A DNA stretch of 64,000 bases from R-RK-3 sp031399085 (GTDB lineage Bacteria; Pseudomonadota; Alphaproteobacteria; Rhizobiales; Rhodomicrobiaceae). Both the position numbers and the translations under genes were made by a program. The notes below the pieces were generated by a model. That model made no database searches, had not been told where the DNA came from, and saw nothing but the letters and a program-made list of their open reading frames with translations. Position 1 is the first letter of the stretch; each line of letters begins with the position of its first letter. The stretch is taken from contig JANNOQ010000105.1 of assembly GCA_031399085.1 (NCBI GenBank), positions 1 through 64,000 on the forward strand, in the 5' to 3' direction. Positions 17,101-25,096 of the stretch are shown here, piece after piece.

Positions 17101-17586
17101 TCACTTTCCAAGCGCTTCGTTAACGGCCACTTGTAATTCTGCCCGCTTGACCGTTTTGCCCAGCAAACGGGCGACCAGTGCTTCCGCCGTGTCCGCCGCT
17201 ATTTCGCCAACATGCCCGAGCGCCGACTCTTTAAGCGCCGTGATGCGTTTCTCGGCATCAGCGGTTTTCGCCGCGATTTGCTGATCGATTCCAGCGCGTT
17301 GACGCTCAATATCCGCGGCCATCTCCTCGCGCGCCTGCCGGCCGATAGCCTGAGCGCGCGCCTTGGCGTCGGCAAGGGCCTGTTCGTAATCCGAGACCGC
17401 CTTGTCGGTTTCCTCGCGCAGATTGGCGGCGGTGGCCAGATCGGCGGCGATGCGCTTGCGGCGTTCCTCAAGAACAATGCCGACGCGAGGCAATGCCACA
17501 CGCGACATGATCAGATAGAGCAGGATGAACGAGATCGCGAGCCAGACGAGCTGGGGCGCGAAATCGTTGACGTTGAACTGGGGCAT
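17101..17586 (-). CDS. atpG: ATP synthase Fo subunit b'
   Basis: A 161-residue second b-type stalk subunit, as found in photosynthetic bacteria and alphaproteobacteria. The single helix QLVWLAISFILLYLIM (about 12-27) is followed by LPRVGIVLEERRKRIAADL, the typical b' signature, then a coiled coil. It pairs with b as a heterodimer. In this gene order (c, b', b) the naming atpG for b' follows common rhizobial usage; F1 gamma is a different protein. Confidence 0.94.
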   Translation of the reverse strand: MPQFNVNDFAPQLVWLAISFILLYLIMSRVALPRVGIVLEERRKRIAADLATAANLREETDKAVSDYEQALADAKARAQAIGRQAREEMAADIERQRAGIDQQIAAKTADAEKRITALKESALGHVGEIAADTAEALVARLLGKTVKRAELQVAVNEALGK

Positions 17587-17645
17587 GTCTGCCTCTCATT
17601 GTTACGGCACGGTGCGGCGACGCTTGCCGCATAGGTGAAGTGCGA

Positions 17646-17873
17646 TCAGAAGCCGTACAGGATGAGGAGCGCCACGATCAGGCCGAACAGGCCAGTCGCT
17701 TCGGCGAGTGCGAAGCCGAGCAGCAGGTTCGGGAATTGGCCGGGAGCGGCCGACGGATTGCGAAGCGCGCCCGTGAGATAGCTGCCAAAGATGTTGCCGA
17801 TGCCCAGGCCAGCGCCGATGAGAGCGGTCGAGGCAATCCCTGCGCCGATGAGCTTTGCTGCTGCTGCGTCCAT
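17646..17873 (-). CDS. atpE: ATP synthase Fo subunit c
   Basis: A 75-residue two-helix rotor proteolipid. Helix 1 contains the Gly-rich GAGIASTALIGAGLGIGNIFG, then the polar loop RNPSAAPGQ, then helix 2 with the proton-carrying Glu in FALAEATGLF. There is no sodium-binding signature (the usual Gln and extra polar residues are absent), so it should be proton coupled. It lies between the a and b' genes in the standard order. Confidence 0.97.
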   Translation of the reverse strand: MDAAAAKLIGAGIASTALIGAGLGIGNIFGSYLTGALRNPSAAPGQFPNLLLGFALAEATGLFGLIVALLILYGF

Positions 17874-17915
17874 AATAAGTCTCCTTGCAAGTTGAGAGGG
17901 AATTTCGATTGAGGA

Positions 17916-18752
17916 TCAGTGATGCATGTGAAGCGCATCGTTGAGATAGATGCAGGTGAGCACGGTAAACACGAAGGCCTGGAGAAAGGCGACGAGGATT
18001 TCGAGGCCGGTGAATGCGACCATGAAAAGCAGCGGCGCCCAGCCGCCCAGCACTCCGAGGGCGACGACGAAGGCGGCGAAAATTTTCAGCATCATATGCC
18101 CCGCTATCATGTTGGCGAACAGCCGCACCGAGAGGCTGATTGGCCGGATGAGGAACGAGAACACTTCCAGCAACGTAATCAGAGGCAGCATTGCGATGGG
18201 TACGCCGGAAGGAACGAACAGCTTCAAAAAGCCGATGCCGTTCTTGACGAAGCCAACGATCAGCACAAACAAAAAGACCATCAGCGCAAGCGCGAAAGTC
18301 ACAACGATGTGGCTGGTGACGGTAAAAGAATACGGGACCATCCCGAGCATGTTCAGCGTAAGGATAAAAATGAACAGCGAGAAGATGAAGGGAAAGTACT
18401 TCATCCCCTCGATGCCGCTATTCTCGCGCACCATATTGGCGACGAACTCGTAGGACAGCTCGGCCATCGACTGCAGTCGGTTAGGCACCAGCGAGTGCTC
18501 GCGCATGGCATAGATCAGGAAGAGGCTAATCAGCCCGACGCCGATAAGCATGAACAGCGCGGAATTTGTGAACGACACGTCGAGCCCGAAGATTTCAAGC
18601 GGGATGAAGCGCTTGATCTCGAACTGATGCATCGGGTCGATGGCGCTGCCTGACGCATAAATCGTCAGCGGCGCCGCGCCATGCGCCAAATCGGCGCCGT
18701 GCGTATCGGCTGCTTGTGCAACGCTCCACGTTTCGGCTGTCACGCCCGCCAC
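17916..18752 (-). CDS. atpB: ATP synthase Fo subunit a
   Basis: A 278-residue membrane subunit that forms the proton half-channels. The essential Arg lies in PISLSVRLFANMIAGHMML, with several hydrophobic helices around it. A GTG start at 18752 directly follows the atpI stop codon, but most relatives start near DPMHQFEIKRFIPL (Met at about residue 41, near 18632), so either this protein has an N-terminal extension of about 40 residues or translation starts later. The core is unambiguous. Confidence 0.95.
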   Translation of the reverse strand: MAGVTAETWSVAQAADTHGADLAHGAAPLTIYASGSAIDPMHQFEIKRFIPLEIFGLDVSFTNSALFMLIGVGLISLFLIYAMREHSLVPNRLQSMAELSYEFVANMVRENSGIEGMKYFPFIFSLFIFILTLNMLGMVPYSFTVTSHIVVTFALALMVFLFVLIVGFVKNGIGFLKLFVPSGVPIAMLPLITLLEVFSFLIRPISLSVRLFANMIAGHMMLKIFAAFVVALGVLGGWAPLLFMVAFTGLEILVAFLQAFVFTVLTCIYLNDALHMHH

Positions 18753-19112
18753 CTATCGATCACTTTGAAGGTCTTTTTGCATTCGTTGTGCTGCTCTTAC
18801 CGAATTGAGCAGCCCTCCGGCAACCCCCAAAAGCAAACATACAATGAGTAATATCGGCGCAGTCCCAAAAAGCTTGTCGAGCCCCCAGCCGATCAGGCCG
18901 CCGACGAACACCCCCGCGACGAGTTCCGTCGACAAGCGGAAAGCAAAACTCATGGCCTTTCCGCGCGCCGCCTGAGCCTTGGGGCTTTCCGGCGCAGGGC
19001 CCTTGGCCCGCTCCAACTTGCCGCCTAGCTTGTCGAGGCGGTTCTTGATGTCGCTGTAATCGGGTTCGCCGCCTTGCGGATCGCGGCCTCCGCCCGACGC
19101 TGACTGGATCAT
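18753..19112 (-). CDS. atpI: ATP synthase assembly factor AtpI
   Basis: A 119-residue AtpI/F0F1 assembly protein, first gene of the operon. A charged N-terminal half (IKNRLDKLGGKLERAKGPA) precedes two membrane helices: LSTELVAGVFVGGLIGWGLD and PILLIVCLLLGVAGGLLN. AtpI proteins help assemble the c ring or import Mg2+ for it; the precise role here is inferred from the family. Its TAG is followed immediately by the GTG of atpB. Confidence 0.9.
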   Translation of the reverse strand: MIQSASGGGRDPQGGEPDYSDIKNRLDKLGGKLERAKGPAPESPKAQAARGKAMSFAFRLSTELVAGVFVGGLIGWGLDKLFGTAPILLIVCLLLGVAGGLLNSVRAAQRMQKDLQSDR

Positions 19113-19263
19113 GAAAACCTCGGGGGCTTGCGCGGCGGCGTTCGCCAGCGCTTGGAGTTGCCGCGCAGATTAGAGCATCGCCCGGCGTAGGGGAAGCTGG
19201 TTATGCGATGCCACGCTTCCAATGACGCTTTGGCAAATGCGCAGCGATCACACTGGCCGAACC

Positions 19264-20199
19264 CTAAGACCCGCCGGCAAAACTATCGCAAGCCTCGATC
19301 CGCCCACTCTCGAACCCTCGACGGAACCAGGACACGCGCTGCGCCGAAGTGCCATGCGTGAACGCGTCCGGCGTCACCCGCCCTTGTGTCTGCCGCTGAA
19401 TGCGGTCGTCGCCGATGGCCGCCGCCGCTCCCAGCGCCTCCTCGATGTCGCCAGGCTCGACGACCTTCAATTGCGATTGCGCGCGGTTTGCCCACAGACC
19501 TGCGTAGCAATCGGCCTGCAGCTCCATCCGCACCTGGATCGCATTGCCGTCGCGCTCGCTGCTATTGGCGCGCGCCCGCATGACTTTTTCGGTGGTGCCG
19601 AGCAGCGTCTGCACATGATGGCCGACCTCATGAGCGATGACATAAGCCTGGGCGAAGTCTCCGGGGGCGCCGAAGCGGTTCTTGAGATCCTCGTAGAAAT
19701 TGAGGTCGATATAGACCTTGCCATCGAGCGGGCAATAGAACGGCCCCATCTGGGTCACGCCTGTGCCGCATTGGGAATCGATGTCGCCGCGAAACAGCAC
19801 CAGCTTGGGCGGTTCATAGCGCTTTCCCGAGCTTTGAAATTGCTGTGCCCAGACTTCTTCCGTGGCTTTCAGCACGACGGAGATGAATTGCGTCAGCTCC
19901 TGCTCCTGCGCGCTGGCAGGCCGGGCCGCCTCGCGCGGGCCCTCGCGCATGGGGAGGGGGCCGCCACCGCCGCCATCATCCAAAAGCACGCGCGGGTCGA
20001 CGCCGAAGAAAAGCATCAGCCCCACAATCACGAGCAATCCAACGAGCCCAATGCCGCCACCCTTGCCGCCCGGCATCGGAAAACGTCCGCCCGCAGAACC
20101 ATCGCTGCCGCCGCCCGGAAAGCGGAACCGGCCGCGCCCGCTGGACTCGCCCCGGCGATCCTCGACATTGTCGCTTCCCTGTCTATCACGCCAGCGCAT
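19264..20199 (-). CDS. Neutral zinc metallopeptidase, YpfJ family
   Basis: A 311-residue protein with the zinc-peptidase motif AYVIAHEVGHHVQ (HExxH) and the family blocks SQCGTGVTQMGPFYCPLDGKVY, LQADCYAGLWANR (third metal ligand region) and GTSAQRVSWFRRGFE. The N-terminal 60 or so residues are Gly/Ser/Arg-rich with one membrane helix (GLVGLLVIVGLMLFFG), so the catalytic domain probably faces the periplasm. Substrate is unknown. It begins 40 nt after malonyl-CoA decarboxylase and may share its transcript. Confidence 0.93.
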   Translation of the reverse strand: MRWRDRQGSDNVEDRRGESSGRGRFRFPGGGSDGSAGGRFPMPGGKGGGIGLVGLLVIVGLMLFFGVDPRVLLDDGGGGGPLPMREGPREAARPASAQEQELTQFISVVLKATEEVWAQQFQSSGKRYEPPKLVLFRGDIDSQCGTGVTQMGPFYCPLDGKVYIDLNFYEDLKNRFGAPGDFAQAYVIAHEVGHHVQTLLGTTEKVMRARANSSERDGNAIQVRMELQADCYAGLWANRAQSQLKVVEPGDIEEALGAAAAIGDDRIQRQTQGRVTPDAFTHGTSAQRVSWFRRGFESGRIEACDSFAGGS

Positions 20200-20239
20200 T
20201 CGGTCCTCCTGTTGCTAAAGCCGCCCTGTGCGGGCCGGA

Positions 20240-21619
20240 CTATTCTTTTTGTGGCCTAGTCTCCAACGGAATGAGCGCTTGCGATTTCTCCGGCACTCGC
20301 AGATGCGAGCGGACCGGTTTCGACGCGGCCACAGTGCCGGAATTGGCGAACATTTCGTGATTGCGCTCGATGTCGCGCAGATCGTAGCGATAATTCACCA
20401 TCAGGCCATGAGCCTCCGCCATGCCCTTGGGCGATGTGTTGCCCAGCCAGTTAATGCGCTCCAGCCGCGCTCCGTTCCCGAGATGAAAACGCGCGACCGG
20501 ATCGACGGGCCGGTTATGGATGTTTTTTGCCGCGAGGAAATAATGCGCGGCGGCCGCCATCAGCACGGGTTGCATCGCCTCCGACAACTCCTCGTCCTGC
20601 GTCCAATCCGCATCGCCCAGATTGTCGAGGATTGCCAGTTCGGTCGCGTCGAAATAGGTAAGGACATTGCTGACTTTGGCGCGCTCCAGCCAGGCGCTGA
20701 AGCCGGGCACGGGCGACAGCGTGACGAAGGTTTTCAGACTGGGAATGGCGCGGGTTAAATCCTCCACCACCTGCTTGATGAGGAAATTGCCAAAGGAAAT
20801 GCCGCGCAACCCGTCCTGGCAGTTGGAGATCGAATAAAACACCGCCGTGGTCGGCTCGGGGATTTGCCGCGCATCGCGTTTTTCTTCATCCAGCACCTGC
20901 CGGATCGAGCCGGGCGCGTCACGGCTGAGCGCGACTTGCACGAAAATTAACGGCTCGTCGACAAGCGAGGGGTGGAAAAAGGCAAAGCAGCGCCGATCGG
21001 CCGTATCGAGGCGGCGGCGCAGATCGTCCCAGCCTTGGATTTCATGCACCGCCTCATAGCGGATGATTTTTTCGAGAATGTTGGCGGGCGTTGACCAGTC
21101 GATCCGCTGCAGCACCAGAAAGCCGCGATTGAACCAGGAGACCAGCAGTGCGGCGAAATCGCGGTCCACTGCGGCCAGCAATTCGTCGCCCTTCAGGAAG
21201 CGCAGGAGATCGGAGCGCATTCTGACGATCGTTGCGGTCGCGCCGGGCGCAAGATTGAGGCGGCGCAGAAACTCCAGCCGTGGCGGCTCCACGGTCAGCG
21301 TCAGCCGCTTCAACGCCTCCGGACCCGGCGCTTGCACATAGGCGCGCGCAGCGTTCACCACCTTGTCCTGGTCGGGGGTAAAACTTTCGGCGAGGAAGCG
21401 GAAAAACCGGCGTTGGCCATCATCGTCCAGCGCCTCGTAGCGCATCAGGATTTGCCGCGCCAGCGCTACGCCCGAGGCTTCGCCGCGCCCCGAAAGCAGC
21501 GCCTGCGAAAGGCTTTCGATGGTCTCGCCCTGGCTTGAGACCATGCCGGACAGATCCAGAAGCTGCCGGCCGCGATCCGAAATCGCCGTCAGCAATTCCC
21601 CGAAGAAAGAAACGTTCAT
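20240..21619 (-). CDS. Malonyl-CoA decarboxylase
   Basis: A 459-residue malonyl-CoA decarboxylase, which converts malonyl-CoA to acetyl-CoA and CO2. An N-terminal helical domain (about 1-170) precedes the acetyltransferase-like catalytic domain. Typical pieces are WSTPANILEKIIRYEAVHEI, FFHPSLVDEPLIFVQVAL, FVTLSPVPGFSAWL with the catalytic Ser region, and VARFHLGNGARLERINW leading to MAEAHGLMVNY with the catalytic His. It is divergent from a GntR-type gene, an arrangement like matA-matR of Rhizobium. Malonyl-CoA synthetase and transporter genes (matB, matC) are absent from the window. Confidence 0.96.
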   Translation of the reverse strand: MNVSFFGELLTAISDRGRQLLDLSGMVSSQGETIESLSQALLSGRGEASGVALARQILMRYEALDDDGQRRFFRFLAESFTPDQDKVVNAARAYVQAPGPEALKRLTLTVEPPRLEFLRRLNLAPGATATIVRMRSDLLRFLKGDELLAAVDRDFAALLVSWFNRGFLVLQRIDWSTPANILEKIIRYEAVHEIQGWDDLRRRLDTADRRCFAFFHPSLVDEPLIFVQVALSRDAPGSIRQVLDEEKRDARQIPEPTTAVFYSISNCQDGLRGISFGNFLIKQVVEDLTRAIPSLKTFVTLSPVPGFSAWLERAKVSNVLTYFDATELAILDNLGDADWTQDEELSEAMQPVLMAAAAHYFLAAKNIHNRPVDPVARFHLGNGARLERINWLGNTSPKGMAEAHGLMVNYRYDLRDIERNHEMFANSGTVAASKPVRSHLRVPEKSQALIPLETRPQKE

Positions 21620-21742
21620 CTACGATCCCGCGCCACGCCCCAAACCAAGCTGAGATTCACTTCATACCCTCAACGGGATATTTCCGGCGTTTTTATTCCG
21701 AGCAAGAAGGCTCTTGGTTATTCTGTGGCCTGAAACCCCGTA

Positions 21743-21752
21743 TTTTATACAA
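21743..21752. promoter_or_regulatory. Putative MatR-type operator, site 1
   Basis: TTTTATACAA differs at one position from TTGTATACAA, the site I recall being reported for MatR of Rhizobium. It lies between the divergent malonyl-CoA decarboxylase and GntR genes, centred 21 bp (two helical turns) from a second site. Confidence 0.5.
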
Positions 21753-21763
21753 GCTGCCATCTT

Positions 21764-21773
21764 CCGTATACGA
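21764..21773. promoter_or_regulatory. Putative MatR-type operator, site 2
   Basis: CCGTATACGA contains the 8-nt palindrome CGTATACG and matches 7 of 10 positions of TTGTATACAA. Weaker than site 1 but on the same helical face. Confidence 0.45.
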
Positions 21774-21866
21774 GATTAGCCATTGCTCATTGGCCGTCCG
21801 CACTCTACGAAGAGCTGCCAGCCTAGCTTATGCAACTTTGGTCGTAGCGTACCTCACAGGGTCCTC

Positions 21867-22607
21867 ATGGCATCGTCTATCGCCGAAAGTCTTAAACTTA
21901 AGATTGAACATGAAATCTTGATGTTCAACTTCAAGCCGGGAGAACGGCTGGACGAATCCCGCCTCGCCGAACGCTATGGCAGCTCGCGAACGCCGGTGCG
22001 CGAGGCGCTGCGGCAACTTTGCGCGGAAGGCTTTGTGCGCATCCGTCCGCATCGCGGCGCCGTCGTTTCCGGACTGAGCATGGCCGAGCTTATCGAGATG
22101 TTCGAGATGATGGCGATTTACGAGGGCGTTTGCGCCCGGCTTGCGGCGGCACACGCCACACCCGACGAGATGGCCCAGATCGAGGAGGCGCACGAGGCGT
22201 GCCGCGTCCGCTGCGAGGCGGACGATTTCGACGGCTATTGCCTCGCCAACGCCCGCTTCCACGATTCGATTTACCGCGCCAGCCACAATAGCTATCTCAT
22301 CAAGCAGACCGTTTCGATGCGCAACCGGCTCGGCGCTTACCGGCGTTTTCAGCTCAGGCGCAACAACCGGCTGCGCGATTCGTTCCGCGAGCATCAATGC
22401 GTGCTCGAAGCGATCAGCCGCGGCGATTGTGCGGAGGCGGATCGGCTCATGCGCGAGCATATCTCGGTGCAAGGGTCACATATTGCCTCGCTTATCACCC
22501 GCCTGCCGCCGGAATATTTTGCCGAAAGCCCCAAGGGTCAGCTCCACGCGGCTCCCCTGCGCAACGGCAGTCAGACCTATCTCGCGGCGGCGCTGGCGTT
22601 TGAGTAG
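21867..22607 (+). CDS. GntR family regulator, FCD subfamily (MatR-like)
   Basis: A 246-residue regulator from ATG 21867. The winged helix (about 5-75) shows PGERLDESRLAERYGSSRTPVREALRQLCAEGFVRIRPHRGAVV, written here in parts: PGERLDESRLAE, SSRTPVREALRQL and RIRPHRGAVV. The FCD ligand domain has the Asp/His metal set (NARFHDSIYRASHN and REHQCVLEAI). Divergence from malonyl-CoA decarboxylase suggests it senses malonate or malonyl-CoA, as MatR does; this is inferred. Upstream in-frame codons (21783) would run through the intergenic region and are not used. Confidence 0.9.
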   Translation: MASSIAESLKLKIEHEILMFNFKPGERLDESRLAERYGSSRTPVREALRQLCAEGFVRIRPHRGAVVSGLSMAELIEMFEMMAIYEGVCARLAAAHATPDEMAQIEEAHEACRVRCEADDFDGYCLANARFHDSIYRASHNSYLIKQTVSMRNRLGAYRRFQLRRNNRLRDSFREHQCVLEAISRGDCAEADRLMREHISVQGSHIASLITRLPPEYFAESPKGQLHAAPLRNGSQTYLAAALAFE

Positions 22608-22658
22608 GTCTGCCGCCTCATAGAGCGAGTCTTTGCAAAAGCAGGGATCAAAGCGACC

Positions 22659-23528
22659 TTACTTCTTCTTGGCGGGGCATTCAGCTGGCGGGTAAAAGTC
22701 GATGCGGCTCAATTCTCCGGTGATCGAGAAATTGCCATAGTCGATCAGCAAATCCCGGCTGACCCCGTTGGCAAACAGCCGGAAGGACAATTCATAAGTC
22801 GGCAGCCCTTCGTCGCGGTTTGCGGTTCCGGGCGATTCGAAATAGCCGATCGACACCGGCCAGGAAACGAGTTGATCCAGCGTTTCGGAATTCTGCACGC
22901 CCGCCTGGCCGCGCCGGGAGCCGGGTGCAGCCGCCTTGCCGATGATCGTCGTTGTCGAAAGCAGCTTGTTGCCCTTTTCCGAGCCATCATAAATATTGGC
23001 TTGCAGCACGCTGTCACCCAGCCGCGCCGCTTCCAGGATCGCGAGCGAATGTTGGGTTGGAAACAGCGGCCGGCCCGCGAGCTTGACAGCCTGCCGCTGC
23101 GGCTTGTCTATGACCACATCGATGGCGTCGCTCTTTTTTGTGCGCGCGGCGGCCCCGACCACCCGCTCGCTAAGCCGCTGATCGACATATTGCGAGCTAT
23201 TGAAGCGGAACTTGCCGCCATCGGCTTCCTCCCAGGTCGACGACCTGAGATCGGTGATGGTCGTGTTGCCTTCCCGGTCGATCAGTTCGGTGACGAGCCG
23301 GGATTTCAGCGAATAACCCGCACAAGCCGAGCCGCCGAAATCGAACACCAGCCGTCCACGAATTTCCGAGACATTGGACCCGGCCACCGCCGTTTTGAGG
23401 ATCATGTCGTAAATCGCCCGGTGCGGCGCGAGGTCTATGGCGGCGCCCTGCGGCAGCGCTTTCGCAAAGCCAGCGGGTAGGCATAAAATTGAGGTTAGGG
23501 CGACGGCCCGGAAGGCATCTCTTTTCAT
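22659..23528 (-). CDS. eipB: EipB family envelope integrity protein (DUF1849)
   Basis: A 289-residue exported protein from ATG 23528, which starts the signal peptide MKRDAFRAVALTSILCLPAG. The mature part matches the DUF1849/EipB family: LAPHRAIYDMIL, RGRLVFDFGGSACAGYSLKSR, STWEEADGGKFRF and ILEAARLGDSVL. EipB is a periplasmic beta-spiral protein needed for envelope integrity in Brucella. Cys in SACAGY and near the C-terminus (PPAECPAKKK) could form the disulfide known in that family. Earlier in-frame codons (to 23660) are encoded by repeat copy C and are not real. Confidence 0.9.
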   Translation of the reverse strand: MKRDAFRAVALTSILCLPAGFAKALPQGAAIDLAPHRAIYDMILKTAVAGSNVSEIRGRLVFDFGGSACAGYSLKSRLVTELIDREGNTTITDLRSSTWEEADGGKFRFNSSQYVDQRLSERVVGAAARTKKSDAIDVVIDKPQRQAVKLAGRPLFPTQHSLAILEAARLGDSVLQANIYDGSEKGNKLLSTTTIIGKAAAPGSRRGQAGVQNSETLDQLVSWPVSIGYFESPGTANRDEGLPTYELSFRLFANGVSRDLLIDYGNFSITGELSRIDFYPPAECPAKKK

Positions 23529-23851
23529 AGTCACCCACAGGTTCCGCGCCTGGGTCAAGCTCTCGGCGCGCCATAAGAATTGGTCGTTAGAGCGGGAGGA
23601 GGAAAAGCGGGAACCGGTTTTCCGCTTGTCATCCCGCTTTAAACGCATGATATCGATCACTGTTCATGATTTTAGTTTGATCCAATCCAAAATCATCGGG
23701 ATCTAGCACAACCCATCGCGGCGAAAATGGCAACATCGTTTGTGATTAGCGTAAATGCCAAGGCCGTCGCGCCGAATGCCTCCCACGCCACTTTGTTTCC
23801 GCCCCGTCGGCTGCTAAAAGCAAAAGGGTTCATCACTGGAGGGTTCGACGA
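23529..23851. other. 323-bp intergenic region containing repeat copy C
   Basis: It separates divergent eipB and the RidA gene. Repeat copy C fills 23587-23706. The remaining 145 bp ahead of the RidA gene ends in GGAGG near 23840, a good ribosome binding site; no operator is evident. Confidence 0.6.
23587..23706 (-). repeat. Dispersed double-hairpin repeat, copy C (inverted)
   Basis: Same unit as at 3630-3736 and 8703-8820 but in the opposite orientation: here TTAGAGCGGGA, GGGAACCGGTTTTCCGC and TCATCCCGC come first, then GATCACTGTTCATGATTTTA and AATCCAAAATCATCGGGATC. The arms are less perfect than in copy A. Confidence 0.88.
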
Positions 23852-24313
23852 ATGCCTGATGACTGCGAAACGCGCCTTGCCGCTCTGGGTTTGACGTTGC
23901 CCGAAGCCCCAGCGCCGGCGGCTAACTACGTGCCGTTTGTCTTGTCGCGCGGGGTGCTCTTCATTGCCGGCCAGGGCTCGGGCGCACCGGGCGGCGGTTA
24001 TAAGGGCCGGCTCGGCGAGGGCGTGAGCGTGGCGGACGGCCGTAAGGGTGCCGAACTGGCCTGTCTGAACATACTCGCTCAGGTGAAGGCCGCGCTCGGC
24101 TCCTTGGACCGCGTCGAGCAAGTTCTGCGGCTGACCGGCTTTGTGAATGCAACGCCGGATTTCCCCGATCATCCCGAGGTCATCAATGGAGCCTCCGATC
24201 TCATGGTTGCGGTGTTCGGCGATCGAGGTCGGCACGCGCGCTCGGCGGTCGGGGTCGCCAGCCTGCCCTTCGGCTTCTCGGTCGAGATTGAAGCCACGCT
24301 TGCCGTGGCCTGA
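23852..24313 (+). CDS. RidA/YjgF family protein
   Basis: A 153-residue protein of the RidA superfamily (the YjgF-like endoribonuclease/deaminase group with a longer N-terminus). Recognisable are FIAGQGS, a GAELACLNILAQVKAALGSLDRV helix, LTGFVNATPDF and ARSAVGVASLPFGFSVEIEATLAV. Classical RidA hydrolyses reactive enamines from PLP enzymes through an Arg; here the expected region reads RSAVGVASLPFGF, close to the standard form, so activity is possible but unproven. It is followed 9 nt later by the glycerophosphodiesterase gene. Confidence 0.92.
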   Translation: MPDDCETRLAALGLTLPEAPAPAANYVPFVLSRGVLFIAGQGSGAPGGGYKGRLGEGVSVADGRKGAELACLNILAQVKAALGSLDRVEQVLRLTGFVNATPDFPDHPEVINGASDLMVAVFGDRGRHARSAVGVASLPFGFSVEIEATLAVA

Positions 24314-24322
24314 CGGCTGAGG

Positions 24323-25090
24323 ATGGGACTACCCTGGCCGATCACGCCGATTGCGCATCGCGGTCTGCATGATGCAAGGCTCGGCATCGTCGAGAATACG
24401 GCTTCGGCGTTCCGGGCGGCGATGGCCGGCGGCTACGCCATCGAGACCGACATCCAGGCGGCGGCAGGCAGCGAGCCCATTATCTTTCACGATGCGCGAT
24501 TGGAACGGTTGACAGAGGCAGAAGGTACGGTTGCCGCGCTGACGCCCAAGGCGCTAGCAGCCATTCGTATGCGCGGCACGCAAGACCGCATCCTAACGCT
24601 CGCTGAATTGCTGGCGATGGCGGCCGGGTGCGCGCCGCTCTATCTGGAAATCAAAAGCCAGGGCGGCGCCGACCGCACACTCGAACGCAAAATTGCCGCC
24701 TTGCTCGCGGCCTATCGAGGCCCGGCCTGCGTCATGTCGTTCGATCCCGGCAGCATGGCCGCGATGCGCCGTTTCGCGCCGCAAATCCCGCGCGGCCTCT
24801 CCGCCATGCGCTTCATGAAGCTTCCCTTGCGCGGCCTTTCAACGCGCGACCGCTTCCGCTTGACGCACATGCTGGACATCGAGGCGGCAAAGCCCGATTT
24901 TCTGACTTACGAGGTGAACGGGCTTGCGATCATGGCCCGCGCGCTCCGCCGCCGCTTTCCGCATCTGCCGGTCATCACCTGGACGGTGCGGACGCGTGAG
25001 GACCGGCGGAAGGCGGAATGCTACGCCGATGGCATGATCTTTGAAGGTTTTCGGCCGTCGCCGCGTGAACTTGCCGAAAAAGGCGGATAG
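24323..25090 (+). CDS. ugpQ: Glycerophosphodiester phosphodiesterase
   Basis: A 255-residue TIM-barrel enzyme that hydrolyses glycerophosphodiesters to glycerol-3-phosphate and an alcohol. The active-site residues are seen in AHRGLHD (His, Arg), ENTASAFRAAMAGGYAIETDI (Glu, Asp), FHDARLERLTEAEG (second His, Asp) and LYLEIKSQ (Glu, Lys). No signal peptide, so it should be cytosolic. It lies between the RidA and GNAT-like genes with gaps under 10 nt, so the three are an operon. Confidence 0.93.
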   Translation: MGLPWPITPIAHRGLHDARLGIVENTASAFRAAMAGGYAIETDIQAAAGSEPIIFHDARLERLTEAEGTVAALTPKALAAIRMRGTQDRILTLAELLAMAAGCAPLYLEIKSQGGADRTLERKIAALLAAYRGPACVMSFDPGSMAAMRRFAPQIPRGLSAMRFMKLPLRGLSTRDRFRLTHMLDIEAAKPDFLTYEVNGLAIMARALRRRFPHLPVITWTVRTREDRRKAECYADGMIFEGFRPSPRELAEKGG

Positions 25091-25096
25091 AGGCGA

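Noticed and set aside
23529..23660. An N-terminal extension of the eipB-type gene
   Set aside because: The extra 44 codons are repeat copy C in translation; the signal peptide starts at ATG 23528.
3630..23706. Repeats at 3.6, 8.7 and 23.6 kb as a CRISPR array
   Set aside because: They are far apart, differently oriented and palindromic rather than regularly spaced short direct repeats; no cas genes are present.
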